A stretch of 64,000 nt of DNA from Oasisia sp. SBJ-2009 (lineage: Eukaryota; Annelida; Polychaeta; Sabellida; Siboglinidae). The stretch's first letter is position 1. Every line of letters begins with the position of its first letter. A program made the translations under genes and the position numbers. Below, in pieces: positions 44,809 to 58,665 of the stretch. The stretch spans positions 3,206,190 to 3,270,189 of the forward strand of contig OZ024855.1 of the NCBI GenBank assembly GCA_964017155.1, read 5' to 3'. The notes under the pieces were generated by a model. It saw nothing but the letters and a program-made list of their open reading frames with translations, ran no database searches and was not told where the DNA came from.

Positions 44809-44943
44809 GTCTGTCTGTATGTCTGTCTGTCTGTCTGTCTGTGTGTCTGTCTGTGTGTATGTGTGTCTGTGTGTCTGTGTGTCTGTGTGTCTGTGTGTCT
44901 GTGTGTCTGTGTGTCTGTGTGTCTGTGTTTCTGTGTGTCTGTG

Positions 44944-44978
<35 letters not shown>

Positions 44979-44999
44979 CTGTCTGTCTGTCTGTTTGTA

Positions 45000-45030
<31 letters not shown>

Positions 45031-45364
45031 ATGTATGTCTGTATGTGTGTATGTCTGTATGTCTGTATGTCTGTTTGTATCTCTGTATCTCTATTTGTCT
45101 GTATGGTTGTATGTCAGTCTGTCTCTCTGTCCGATTTGCTCTCTGTGTGTCTATCTGTCTGTCTGTCTGTCTGTCTGCCTGACTGTCTGTCTGTCTGTCT
45201 GTCTGTCTGACTGTCTGTCTGTCTGTCTTCTGTCTGTCTGTCTGTCTGTCTTCTGTCTGTCTGTGTATGTGTCTGTCTGTCTGTCTGTTTGTCTGTGTGT
45301 CTGTCTGTGTGTCTGTCTGTGTGTCTGTCTGTGTGTCTGTCTGTCTGTGTGTCTGTCTGTCTGT

Positions 45365-45452
<88 letters not shown>

Positions 45453-45585
45453 ATGTATGTCTGTATGTCTGTATATCTGTTTGTATCTCTGTATCTCTAT
45501 TTGTCTGTATGGTTGTATGTCAGTCTGTCTCTCTGTCCGATTTGCTCTCTGTGTGTCTATCTGTCTGTCTGTCTGTCTGTCTGAC

Positions 45586-45646
<61 letters not shown>

Positions 45647-45760
45647 GGTTGTACGTCGGTCGGTCTGTATCTCTCTGTCTGTATGTCATTTTGTTTGTCT
45701 GCCTATCTGAACCTGTCTCTGTCTCTGTCTCTCTCGTTCTTCTTCTCTCCCTATCTCTTG
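44576..45760. repeat. (CTGT)n array with a higher-order period of about 400 bp
   Basis: Mostly ctgt with gtgt and gtat variants. A distinctive block (gtctctctgtccgatttgctctctgtg) occurs near 45119 and 45526, with a related one near 44735, so the array has been duplicated in about 400-bp steps. It lies in the intron before the kringle exon of C. Confidence 0.9.
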
Positions 45761-45804
45761 CTCTGTAATTTTCCTTCGCCCTTCTCTCTCAATCTCTCAA
45801 CCTG

Positions 45805-46308
<504 letters not shown>

Positions 46309-46400
46309 TTCCTTTCACTCTCTCTTTAAATACCTAGCTTAATCACAGCGATATCGCTTATTTCATATGACACTGGCGCCTGTGTTTACCTATGTCGTAG

Positions 46401-46504
46401 GTAACATGACGGAGTGTCTGCTAACTGCTGACGGTCACGACTACCGCGGTCTTGCCCACACGACCAAGTCAGGTCGGATACGTCAACACTGGAATTCACA
46501 AGAG
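46401..46504 (+). pseudogene. kringle exon (first part), copy C
   Basis: It follows the acceptor gtcgtag and ends at GAG|gtagcg. It encodes ECLLTADGHDYRGLAHTTKS, then GRIRQHWNSQE. The kringle Cys that should precede QHW is Arg. Confidence 0.85.
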
Positions 46505-46914
46505 GTAGCGAACATTTCTATCTTACCGAGTAATTCGTAAAATGTTTCTTGTCAAACGTACTGCTAAAATGATGTAATGAGTGTGCGAAATGTAATTGCT
46601 ATATCCATCATGTTTATTGAATAACATTCATTATTTCTTTTAAATATTTTGTTTCCCTGGATTTCTTTGATCAGCTTATTTCTATTTTGCCTATTAAGTG
46701 TTGATCGTATTTCACAATATTTATATACCCGCGGAAATTTAGCATCTAATTAAGAATATAGGTAATTGTCAAAACGGCGATAACCTGTTAAAATATGTTA
46801 CATTGCTGAACTATTAATTAGTTTAGTAGTTCAAAATAAGGTAAGGGAATAATTAAGCGGTCAGGTAGCAGTCTGCTGTACTCACTGAGTAATTATACAA
46901 CCATTTCCTTACAG

Positions 46915-47070
46915 CCTCACGAACACAACTGCGCCGCAGGAGGCAGAGCAAACTACTGCAACAACAACGTCGAAAACACCCCGAGTCATTGTCCGGAGTC
47001 AGCGACCTGGTGCTACACGACCGACCTGACCATGCGCTGGGAAGATTGCGACATTCCTTGGTGTGAATAA
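46915..47070 (+). pseudogene. terminal kringle exon, copy C
   Basis: It follows ttacag and encodes PHEHNC, NYCNNN, TWCYTTD and CDIPWCE before taa at 47068-47070. The frame is intact and 156 nt long as in A and B. An aataaa lies at about 47139 in the presumed 3' UTR. Confidence 0.85.
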
Positions 47071-47289
47071 ACTCACACGGCTGCCGCACTACAAAGTGTT
47101 CATGATTATCTTCAATATGATATACCTGGTACGGAAATAAAAAAATCCACGCGGAGTCTTTTAAAGTATTACTCCACCGCGTGATCCATCCTCCGTGTAA
47201 ATGTGAACGGGAATCATGATTCTGTTACTACAGCAAATGAACTAAACCATTTCTCAAGGACACCGTTCGGTGATTTAATAAAAAATGAC

Positions 47290-48310
47290 AAAATAAAATG
47301 TATGTATTTGAAAACATGTTAGATACGGTTTGCTACATGTTACATGCAATGTATTGTATTATGTGCATTTTATTCTGACACCAACCTCTAAAGTTATGTT
47401 TGGTTGTTTATCAATAATAGCAAACAATTAGTTTGTTTTGGTGCATGTGTCAACGTATTTGTGACAAATTGTTAGACACGATTTATCCAAGCTGTGTTGT
47501 ATTGTATGCATTTTATTATGCGATTAATTGGTAAAAGCTATGTAATGTGTTGGTTTTCAGTAAAAGCAGAACATTAGTTTTTGTGGTGCATGTGTTAAAT
47601 GTATGTGTGGTAAGGTGTTAAATACGATTTGTTCCAAATATATTGTAATGTATGCATTTTATTCTGAGATTAACTTCTACAATTATGCATGGTTCGTTTT
47701 CAATAATGACACATAACTTGTTTTGTGTTGTGCATGTATAAAACGTATATGTGGCGACAAGGTGTTATATATATATAATTTATCCCAGATATATTGTATT
47801 TTATGCATTTCACCCTGAGGTTAACTTCTAAAGCGATATACGGTTGGTTTTTAATGATAGTAAATTATTTCGTTTCTGGGGTGCTTATGTAAAACATATA
47901 TTTGGCAAGATGTAAGATACAGCTGATCCCAGATATTATGTATTGTAGGCGTTTTCTTCTGACACGAACTTCTAAAGTTATGTGCGGATGTTTTCGTAAT
48001 AGCAGATGTTCTTTCTGGTGATTTTTCAAAATGTACACATGAGAAGGTGTTAAATGCAATAATTTATTTATCCCAGATAAATTGAGTTGTATGTATCTTG
48101 TGTTCAAAGATTAACTTTTAATGTTATGTGTGGTTGGTTTTTTATATTATCAGATGATTCGGTTTTTGTGCTGAACATGTAACAGCTATATTTGTTAAGA
48201 TGATCAGTAAGGTTTATCCCAGATATACTATACTGTATGCATTTTATTAGGTAAGATTTAACGGTTATGCGTTTATTTTCAATGTGTAACATTATGTTGC
48301 ATTTAATTAT
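47290..48310. repeat. satellite-like tandem repeat, period about 145 bp, 7 diverged units
   Basis: The marker tatgcattttatt (or close variants) occurs near 47365, 47508, 47654, 47805, 47949, 48093 and 48239, with spacings of 143-151 bp. Other shared words in each unit are ggttggtttt, gtgcatgt.aa and atttatcccagata. Confidence 0.85.
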
Positions 48311-49250
<940 letters not shown>

Positions 49251-49983
49251 TACACGCATAAATACACACACGCAGCCCGCGAAATAAAGAATTCCATCTT
49301 AAATAATTCAGCACCGTCGCAAGTAATGCGCAAAAGAGTATTATTTTAGAAATAATTTAAGTCGCTGTCTTTCTCTGATATGTCTACATGAATTGAAGTA
49401 ACATGGAATGAATGAAATGTTGAATTACGGGGTGGTCACTTCGATTGGAAGTCTGCCTTACTTATATGTTGTTGGTCTTTGCAGTGGGGAAACGTTTTAT
49501 GTAAAAGTCTGTTTTATGTTGACATCTTTTAATGAAGGTAGCTTCTCTAATACGTGACTGGAATTATATGTCCGAGGAGTTCCGTCGGTATATCGATTTC
49601 TATCACAAATTATGTAAATTGGTGTTTCATCTTGGAGCGATTTTAATAATGACTGGACTACACAATGGTGCAGCGGGAACGCGTAATGGATTTTACGTAG
49701 TTTGTGATATTATTATATATAATAGAAGCTCACTACATAGTTATTATTCCAATCACGTACCGTACCAGCAATCCACGCAATAAAAGACAAAAAACGCAAC
49801 ACTCTCATGGCGTAAACCTATTAGAGTTAATATAAAGTAAGACAGTTCTACATATACTCGATTTTGTAACGCCAGCGGTTTACCCAAACAATAGATTAGG
49901 ACACCCAACGATCGAAATACTATGACCTACGCCATTGATGAGCTACGCCATTGTAGAGAAACAGAAACATTTAATAAATAAAA
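49251..49983. other. intergenic, nothing recognised apart from a repeat echo
   Basis: Part of 49685-49780 (tagtttgtgatatta...attccaatcacgta.cgtac) again echoes the 54-55 kb repeat. Confidence 0.4.
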
Positions 49984-50328
49984 ATGGTGTGTTGTTATGG
50001 ACTATCTAAATCTTCGTCCGAAGAAAATGTAACGGCTGCAGAAGTATCTGGATATAGATTCCAGCCGCAAAGACAAAGGCATGTGTTGGAAGACAGACCA
50101 GAGGCGAGTGACCAAGAAAAGGAAGACAAACGGGAAGCTGAACATTCAAAAGACAAACTAGCAGAGATGCTGTCAACTGATGGCGGTGCCGAATCTATTT
50201 GTTGGTGCGGTGACAGGAGTTTGTCTGCTGTCATGAAATGGCTGCAACTCGGCAACACGCAGAGCATGTTGGTGAAGGTAAACATTAAGTCGTCTATTAT
50301 TGATATCGCTTACGTATTATTATCCTGA
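49984..50328 (+). CDS. hypothetical protein or first exon, 114 codons
   Basis: It begins at an ATG (MVCCYGLSKSSSEENV...) and encodes an acidic/basic polar protein with a SGYRFQPQ motif, a charged stretch and CWCGDRSLSAVMKW. The GYRF.P motif plus a late Cys-rich WC.CG segment faintly recalls the zinc-binding cytoplasmic tail of P2X7-like proteins, but several expected cysteines are missing, so I do not assign it. A good GT donor (GTGAAG|gtaaac) at about 50277 would make it a first coding exon, though no following exon was found. It has no signal peptide or membrane helix. Confidence 0.3.
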   Translation: MVCCYGLSKSSSEENVTAAEVSGYRFQPQRQRHVLEDRPEASDQEKEDKREAEHSKDKLAEMLSTDGGAESICWCGDRSLSAVMKWLQLGNTQSMLVKVNIKSSIIDIAYVLLS

Positions 50329-50689
50329 GGTTTGGACTGCGTAATGATCGTATTATTATGACAAGCGAAGTATTATCGCTTAGCTTGGGCCGCTTCACTG
50401 ACCTCAGGCTTGCCGCTTTCAACTCTTAGTATGTGTCACTTTTTACGATTTATGGTAATAATGGTTATGGTTTATCATTCAACATAAATTGTATTGAATA
50501 GTTCCAATGAAATTAAACGAATCAGGTCCCAAATTGTGTAGGAATGTCTATTGTGGGGAAAACATACAATACCTTGTTTTTGTGTTTTGCTACACCGCAG
50601 GCGTAGACACCCATCACAATTGCAGTAACAGCTATATTGATTAATATATCCGACGAGCTGAAAGATGGTGGCGACAGACACGGTTACTA

Positions 50690-51571
50690 GTGCATAGAGA
50701 CATTTACACGAGTTTGCGAGACGTCTACAGAGAAAAGTTAGTAGCTGCTAAATTTTCGTTATTCTGTGAGAAAATACGCGAGTCTGCCTGTGATGTGAAG
50801 GCCTCGTACCGAGTAACGAATGATATCAACGGACGCGAACAACCACCAGTGCTACCCGAATGCAACGACTCTCATGATCGAGTATTTGGCGGAACGTTTT
50901 CGAGTACATTTCTCCGAAAAGATTATGAATGTCCGCAATACAATGTATAATCTTGACGCCCCACTACCTGTGCTGACCGAAACAATTGTTATCTACGCCC
51001 GTAACGCCAGCCAGAGTGTCACCTGCAATTACGACAGTCGACGTGTGTGGGTGCCATGTAACGCCTCAGCCGACAGTACGGGACATCGGCATTTTCCTGG
51101 ACAGCGGAATGGACATGTCGATGTCAGACTGCCTACTTCCAACTGCACAACATCGCCAAGATACGCCACTGCCTAACCATTGATGCGTGCAAAACAATCG
51201 TCCACGGTCTAGTGACATCGAAGCTAGTCTACAGAAATGCAGTGTTATGTGACATCAATGGGCGATTGTTGGAGAAATTGCAAATGGCGGCGCGTGTAAT
51301 TACGCAGCAGCGGCGCCAAACCACGCCAGTGTTGATAGCGCAACACTGGCTGCCATGGCACGTAATATACAAGATACTGGTTTTGACCACCTTCCAAGCG
51401 ATGCACAACTTAGCGCCCGAATACAATGCTGACATGTTTACGGAATATACGCCGGGTAGCCAGCTTCGCTCCACTGGAAGCCGTCTCCTGAGAGTACCAC
51501 GCCACAATTTAGAACGGTCCGGCCTCTCGTCGATCTCTACGTGCAAATCTGTTTTAAGGCCGCGTTTATAA
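50690..51571 (+). pseudogene. L2-group LINE remnant lacking the RT core
   Basis: The first part (about 50740-50980) encodes linker text such as AAKFSLFCEKIRESACDVKA and NDINGREQPPVLPE, then after a frame change IMNVRNTMYNL. It jumps directly to post-RT text: VRDIGIFLDSGMDMSM (about 51080), then after frame changes KTIVHGLVTSKLVYRNAV, LQMAARVITQQRR, HWLPWHVIYKILVLTTFQ, LAPEYNADMF and LRVPRHNLERSG, ending at 51571. The palm with the YADD box is missing, so there was an internal deletion. The last part is echoed again at 51781 (gagtaccaagccacaattta). Confidence 0.75.
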
Positions 51572-53955
51572 ACTACTTGTATGGTATTTTATAATGAATT
51601 AATTTTATCGGGAATTATAGTTTTGCAATTGTTTTACTTACTTTATTATTAAGTTATTCATATATTTTATAATTTATTTATTTTTTATTTTATTATTTAT
51701 TGCTGATATATTTAGCCTATGAACTAGGATTTTTAGAAGCTTTTTTTAATTATATATTTTTTTCATTTAACATTTAGTCTTGAGAGTACCAAGCCACAAT
51801 TTAGAACGCTATGTTTGAAATTGGGTGTGGGTCTTGAATGATATATTCTAAATGAAAAGGATAATTGATTCATTTTCATCTTATTTACAATGTCATATGT
51901 ATATTTATCTGAAAACTGTTATTTCAGGTTGCTAAGGTAGGCTGCCTACAGGCAGTTTACTGGTGGATTCACGGCAAGTTGAGCCGAAGGGTTCGTCGAA
52001 TACTGCCAGCATGCGCCAGCCACCTCATCAGGACAAGGTTCCCTGTCCTCGCTTGGAGAGCTGCATGAGGGAAATCACTTTGCTCTCGAAGACTTGACTA
52101 ATGTACAACACGGTTGAGCCGTGCAGTGCGCAGATATTCCATAATCAGGTTTGGCACATTTGCCCCGATCACAGCAATCCGTGTTGGAACAGTGATTAAT
52201 GGCAGTGTAACTTTTTCCATGACCATATGGATTGTGTGATTCATCAGCACGGGTAGACGATTATGTCGGACAACTTGTGTTCTGTTGCGCAACCTCCAGA
52301 TTAATCATTGTTTCTCGAAAATGACGTCAGCGGTAAAAGTGATGCTTGGGACAGGACATGGCCGGTAGTTTCACGAAATAGCAGATAACATAAATCGTGC
52401 TTCCATTCCTACACTGAATAATATAGTGCTTGCATTAACTGATTAGTATTTAGACAACTTTGAAACTCTTTTCTACATGATTATAAACATGTCCTCGTTT
52501 ATGGTAATTTCATTTGATAATCATGTACGAGGTCGTTGTTTTAGTAAACATACATTGGCCAAATTAGTAACCATAATATAAATAACAAAACAGTGACCAG
52601 GAATTTCACTATCACATTGCACTCCCAATGATCACTTGTTTTGTTGTTCTAATCTTAACGTTTCCTTTTGTTTTTAATGTATATACAGTGACTGCATTTT
52701 TTTGTATTGTTTATATTATATTTTAATACATTCGGTGATAATGACATGTGCGATTTTATTTTATTTTATCAAAGACAGAGAAGTTATTCATTAAACAAGT
52801 AGCATTATTCATAAGTGTACAAAGTAATTGATTGCAGCTTAGTTTAGTCCCCCATGACACAGTTATTAGGAGTCCATTCAAATGCCACACCTCTGTTATC
52901 ATAGAAATATGAAGCAATACTGCAATTACTATGTGCTACTTTGTGCAGTTTTGTGCAATGTGAAGAGAAGTGCACAAACAAGGATTCAAATCCAACTTAT
53001 CGCAAAAGTCCCATTGCTGTTATGACTGCTGTCATACTCTCATAGAAGTGCTATATCTTGAGACAGGTAACTCTTCCCAGAAAGCGCCCTGCTATGGTGA
53101 CTGACTTCAGGCAGGGCTATGAATGCTACTGAAGTTTGCTCCAGATATATCGTCGTATTTTCTTTCTCAACAACTGCAGCGTGGGCACACGAGTGAAACT
53201 GGACATTCCCTGTCCACGTGTGGATGCCATAATATGATGCAGGAGTGACAGCCATCGTTCTCCGTAACCAGTAACAAATGAAACCGTAATAATTCATTGC
53301 ATCATCATCTAATTGGCATTTTGTCTGGTTATTTATATGAGATTACCAAAACGTGACAAACACAGCCTTATGGTGAGAATGCAGCAGACAATATCAATCA
53401 AGTGTATGGACTTTCACTCTATAATTATCTAGAATATAAATTATCTTTTTTTAATTATCACTTACAGGTGATCTAAAAATCTTATAAAATATCAAAATAA
53501 GCACACAACTTGCAGATAAAATAAGTAGTTTAAATGAAGATACAGCTTAAAACATGCATGCAGCAATTGTCCATGGATTTCAAACATTCATTGAATACCA
53601 CTACCCAGTACACAGTCATACATACTGCTACTCGAGGGTGAAACTAATTATGATGGTTGGGTGTCAAAGTGCATGCAGAAACAGATGACAGACAGTTCCC
53701 TTGAGACAGGTTCAAATGCAGCAACTATAACAGAGTATGTGGCTCAAGGACATTGAAATGCAGCAACTGTAACATAGTCTATGGCTCAAGGATCGGACTG
53801 TAGAGTCACAGCAGGCGTTGCAGCGATCCAGACTGACACAGTATGGAAGGACAACCCATCGTCTCTCGAGACAGACTGAGGCCAACGACAACATATATAC
53901 GTAGGCCAATAGCTTGTCGTGATGAGAGATGTCTGGTAGCGTTATGTCTTCTTCG
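51572..53955. other. AT-rich intergenic, no gene recognised
   Basis: Short frames (for example 52098-52292 and 53040-53297, minus) have no recognisable domain. A short duplication occurs at about 53725-53800 (tgcagcaactataacagagt / tgcagcaactgtaacatagt). Confidence 0.4.
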
Positions 53956-53959
53956 TCCT

Positions 53960-55450
53960 AAAAGGTGAAGAACCGCTGCTCTTGTTATATTCACGTCTGG
54001 CTATTAAATCGTTCGCCTTTCTAAGAACGTATTACGTTAGGAATATTAATCATACAGTTGCTGTTTTTTTTCTATCCAAATGTAACTCGTATAAGGAAAG
54101 GGTTGACACACATTTCATCGACCAACTTTTGGTTGCAGACAGAATAGGTGAAGAACCGCTGCACTTATTATATTCACGTCTGGATATTAAATCGTTCGCC
54201 TTTCTTAGAACCTATTACCTTAGGAATATTAATCATACAGTTGCTAGGTTAACACAAAAAGGTTCTGATTTTGTATGATATAGCCACACACTCACATGTC
54301 GGATCTTTTATGTAGTTTGAGACATAATAACAGTTCACCTCAGAATTCGTATTCCAATCACGTATCATAAAAGCAATCCTCACATTAAGTTGCAAAAAGA
54401 AAATAGGTGCATGAGTCATTAACCCTATATCCACTGAAGTGCGCCATGACACATAAGGATGCGCTCAATTTACTCGAATCGTGAGTCTGCTTGTCGCAAC
54501 GATTTCGTTGCTTGTGAAGTTTGACTTATCAGAAGCCGGACTCCACCTATATGATACTTTGCCAAGATTGGTAGCAATCTATTATTTATTAACATTATTT
54601 AAAGGTCCGAAAATCTCAATTTGCGAACAATGTTTGGGCCTTATATATTATTAGCGGTGTTTTCTCACTCCGTTGAACGAGTTTCAGGATGTTGTCTTTC
54701 TCTTGTTTGTTTTCTTTAGAAATACCACTCTTACAATTGCTGTTTCTTGTTCCAAATTTAACTCTTATAAGCAACGGGCTGACAAACCTTTCAGCGACGA
54801 AAGACAGAAAAGGTGAACAACCTCAGAAAAAAAGGTGAAAACCCGCTGCTCTTAATATATTCACGTCTGGCTATTAAATCGTTCGCCTTTCTTAAAACCT
54901 ATTACCTTAGGAATATTAATCATACATTTGCTGGGTTTTTTCTCTCCAAATTTAACTCTTACATGGAAAAGGCTGACACACATTTCATCGACCACATTTT
55001 GATCGCAGACAGAAAAGGTGAAGAACCGCTGCTCTTGTAATTTTCAGGCCTGGCTATTGCAATATCCGCCTTTGTTAAATAAATGTTTTATTATTTAGCC
55101 ACACACTCACATGTCGGATCCTTTCTGTAGTTTAAGATATAATAACATTTTACCTTAGAATTGGTGTTCCAATCACGTATCATACAAGCAACCCTCACAT
55201 TAAGTTGCAAAAAGAAAATAGGTGCATGAATCATTAAGCCTATAATCACTGAAGTGCGCCATGGCACATAAGGGTGCGCTCAATTTACTCGAATCGTGGG
55301 TCTGCTTGTCGCAACGATTTCGTTGCTTGTGAAGTTTGACTTATCAGAAGCCGGACTCCACCTATATGATACTTTGCCAAGATTGGTAGCAATCTATGAT
55401 GTATTAATATTATTTAAAAGTCCGAAAATCATAATTTGCGAACAATGTTT
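53960..55450. repeat. nested tandem duplication (units of about 182 and about 816-867 bp)
   Basis: ggtgaagaaccgctgc...attcacgtctggctattaaa occurs at about 53966, 54149, 54829 and 55017. The block acacactcacatgtcggatc...ccaagattggtagcaatcta occurs at 54285-54575 and 55101-55392. It is a tandem duplication containing an older, smaller one. It is non-coding. Confidence 0.9.
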
Positions 55451-55877
55451 GGGTCTTATATAAATTATTAACGGTGTTTTCTCACTCCGTTGTAGTAAGA
55501 GTTTCAGAATGTTGTCTTTTTGATCAAAAGGTTTCCTTATTTAATTTGTATGCTATCCGTGTGGGGCTAGACAATGCTGCCACCTCACGGATACTGTTTA
55601 ATCCTGCCGTAATTCTTATTTTATAAACAACGGTAAATTTGAATTTTTACTTACTTTTGTGTTAATGTAAGTTCAATGGTGAATACTTTTCATATGATAT
55701 AAAAAGTATATCGTTATTTTAATTTTTATTTCATAGTTGGCCTGAGAGCCAATCAGCGTCTCTACCCTAATCTGGGGTAAGGCTGCCCGGATGTAGAAAC
55801 TTAAGCCCATATACTGTCCAAGGCGGAGCTGAGGGGGCTTAAAAGTGCTGCCACCTCACGGAGTCTGGGTAACCGAG
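55451..55877. other. intergenic, boundary region of duplication copy B
   Basis: A small repeat (gctgccacctcacgga) occurs near 55577 and 55847. No gene was recognised. Confidence 0.4.
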
Positions 55878-56184
55878 GCTATGGTAACAGTAGTTCCAGG
55901 ACCCAGGCTAGCCCTTAAGGCAACGTCATCGTTATTTGGTTTCACGTCATCCATCTTGTGTGTTACGTCATATGGAAGGTATCCTCGCCCACGAACCTCA
56001 AGTCGCCCTAACCTTATACAACTATATAGGCATGTAGACCTATATTAGAGTATATAAGAATAGGGCGTATATAACTATAATGGTAAACGACTTGAACGCA
56101 CGTGCGCCCATCGAATAGATTCTGACTGGATAAAGCGGATCCTGACCTTTAGCCACGTAACTGTTTTAATAGATAATATACATA

Positions 56185-56198
<14 letters not shown>

Positions 56199-56238
<40 letters not shown>
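56199..56238. repeat. (TA)n microsatellite
   Basis: Pure ta run at the same relative place as 11549-11641 in copy A. Confidence 0.9.
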
Positions 56239-56241
<3 letters not shown>

Positions 56242-57536
56242 AATATTATATTTATACGTAGAAGAACTGAAACGGCATATCGACGTGTGTGGTTGGTAGG
56301 CGTGCAGATCACGCGTGCAGAAAAGGCCAGTCTGGCGAAATCGATTTGTTGCGAGCGCACACATTTTACTTGTCGTTTGAGAGTTCTCTTTGTGCTGAGT
56401 ATATCACGGTGAAATGGTTATATTTTATAAAGTGGTACTACATTGTTTTCTTGCTATTCATACTAGCTTGTTTGCGTCAGTACAGGGATTATCTCACTTT
56501 TCGCACGAGCATGAATCTGGCTCAACCTCAAGGGGGTTTAAATAGACATATTTGTGTTTGCTGTTGGCGTTTTAAGAGGGTGGGTCAAACACTTCACCCG
56601 TAACTGCCGCTATGAAGGCAATGAGGGTGCTTGGCAAGGGCGTTTCGTCGTAAGGAGTCTTGTTCCATAAACGGCTAAGCGGAAGAAGTGGATGCGACTG
56701 TTAATTTGTCCTGCAATATAGAGGTCAATAGCAGGTGGAACTTGTTGGGTTGTTCCGTGGAAAGGCTGTTATTAAACAATTACTCATGTGCCCTGGATTA
56801 GTATTGTTGTTGTTGTTATTGTTGAATACATTTCTGCAATCTTGTTACTTAATATACACTTATACTATGGCTATTCAACGCAATAAAAAGCCGCACATTG
56901 GGTGCCTGTGCCCCTTATGGGTCGTTGTGTGTTTCTGTTGTAGACTGAAGCTTCAATGGCTGCCCTTACATGGCCGTTTGAGAACAACCGTTCACCTGCC
57001 TTAGCATGCGGTTTAACAACGCTGTATGCACACAGAGTCTGCATCGGAAATAGTATCAATGAACCTATCCATCACGTGACCTAATTGTTTAGCCAACTCC
57101 GCCAAGCGATCAAAATGGCTGCCTGAACGCGTGTTTTGCGTCGTTTGTTTTGACATTCTGGCTTCAGAATAGTACCTTTATGAAGGTTGTTAGAGTGTCA
57201 AATATATGCTATGTAGTTTCGCAGTTGTAAACAATATATATTGATTGTGACGTAAGCAGATTGTAATGTACTGGATACGCTATTTGCGCAACGTCGATGT
57301 ACGCGGCGATGTCCGGGAAAGTGCATTAATAATAGTGTTCGCATTTAATGTATTATCAACGCAACTACGGTTTGACCTTTTAGGCATATCACCACGCAGT
57401 CATCAACTCGTATAACATAAAATATCATACATCACAAATACACACAAACACAAACCTATTCACAAACATACACACTCACACCCACATCCGCACACAGCAC
57501 CCCCCACACACACACACATACCGACACACACACACA

Positions 57537-58243
57537 CGCACGCACGCACGCACGCTCGCACGCACACGCACACGCACACGAACACGCACACGCACACGCA
57601 CACGCACACGCACACGAACACGCACACGCACACGCACACGCACACGAACACGCACACGCACACGCACACGCACACGCACACGCACACGCACACGCACACG
57701 CACACGCACACGCACACGCACACGCACACGCACACGCACACGCACACGCACACGCACACGCACACGCACACGCACACGCACACGCACACGCACACGCACA
57801 CGCACACGCACACGCACACGCACACGCACACGCACACGCACACGCACACGCACACGCACACGCACACGCACACGCACACGCACACGCACACGCACACGCA
57901 CACGCACACGCACACGCACACGCACACGCACACGCACACGCACACGCACACGCACACGCACACGCACACGCACACGCACACGCACACGCACACGCACACG
58001 CACACGCACACGCACACGCACACGCACACGCACACGCACACGCACACGCACACGCACACGCACACGCACACGCACACGCACACGCACACGCACACGCACA
58101 CGCACACGCACACGCACACGCACACGCACACGCACACGCACACGCACACGCACACGCACACGCACACGCACACGCACACGCACACGCACACGCACACGCA
58201 CACGCACACGCACACGCACACGCACACGCACACGCACACGCAC
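57537..58243. repeat. (CACGCA)n hexanucleotide array, about 115 units
   Basis: About 700 bp, near perfect after a few aacacg variants at the left. Minus-strand frames encode Cys-Ala, Cys-Val or Arg-Val repeats and are not genes. The same locus in copy A holds (CCCACA)n and (CA)n. Confidence 0.97.
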
Positions 58244-58567
58244 AATACAATAGCTCTAGTGCTTCTACAGTAGTTCATTGACACCGTCCCTTTTACTATG
58301 CTAAGCACTCTATATGAAACATCACGTGTGAATGAAAACATATTGACGTTTACACTTTTTAAATTGTTTATGAAAATGTTATGGAATTTCACTAAGGATG
58401 GGTAACTAAATTGTACATAGTCCCAGGACTACTTTGTACACAATGACATCGGTGTCATACACTGCTACACTTGTCTACGAACTATTTTGCATTCGGAGCA
58501 CATAAATACAATTTCACGCTGTCGGAAAGTGTCATGTTAAACAAGCTGGCGTTCACCCAAGCTTTCA

Positions 58568-58665
58568 GATATTTATCTTTCGTCCTAAATTTCAATTACA
58601 ACAAGTAGGCACTGTCTATTATAGACAGTGCCTACTTCGTATAATTGAAATTTAGCACGGACGAT
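58568..58665. other. imperfect inverted repeat (hairpin), copy B
   Basis: The same central stem as at 13527-13631 (taggcactgtcta-tta-tagacagtgccta). The inner arms pair better here than in copy A (aaatttcaatta against its complement). A few bases are lost at the outer end of the right arm. Confidence 0.7.

Noticed and set aside
57456..58392. Cys-Ala / Cys-Val / Arg-Val repeat proteins up to 310 codons
   Set aside because: Translation of (CACGCA)n; the matching locus in copy A has a different repeat, so no protein is conserved.
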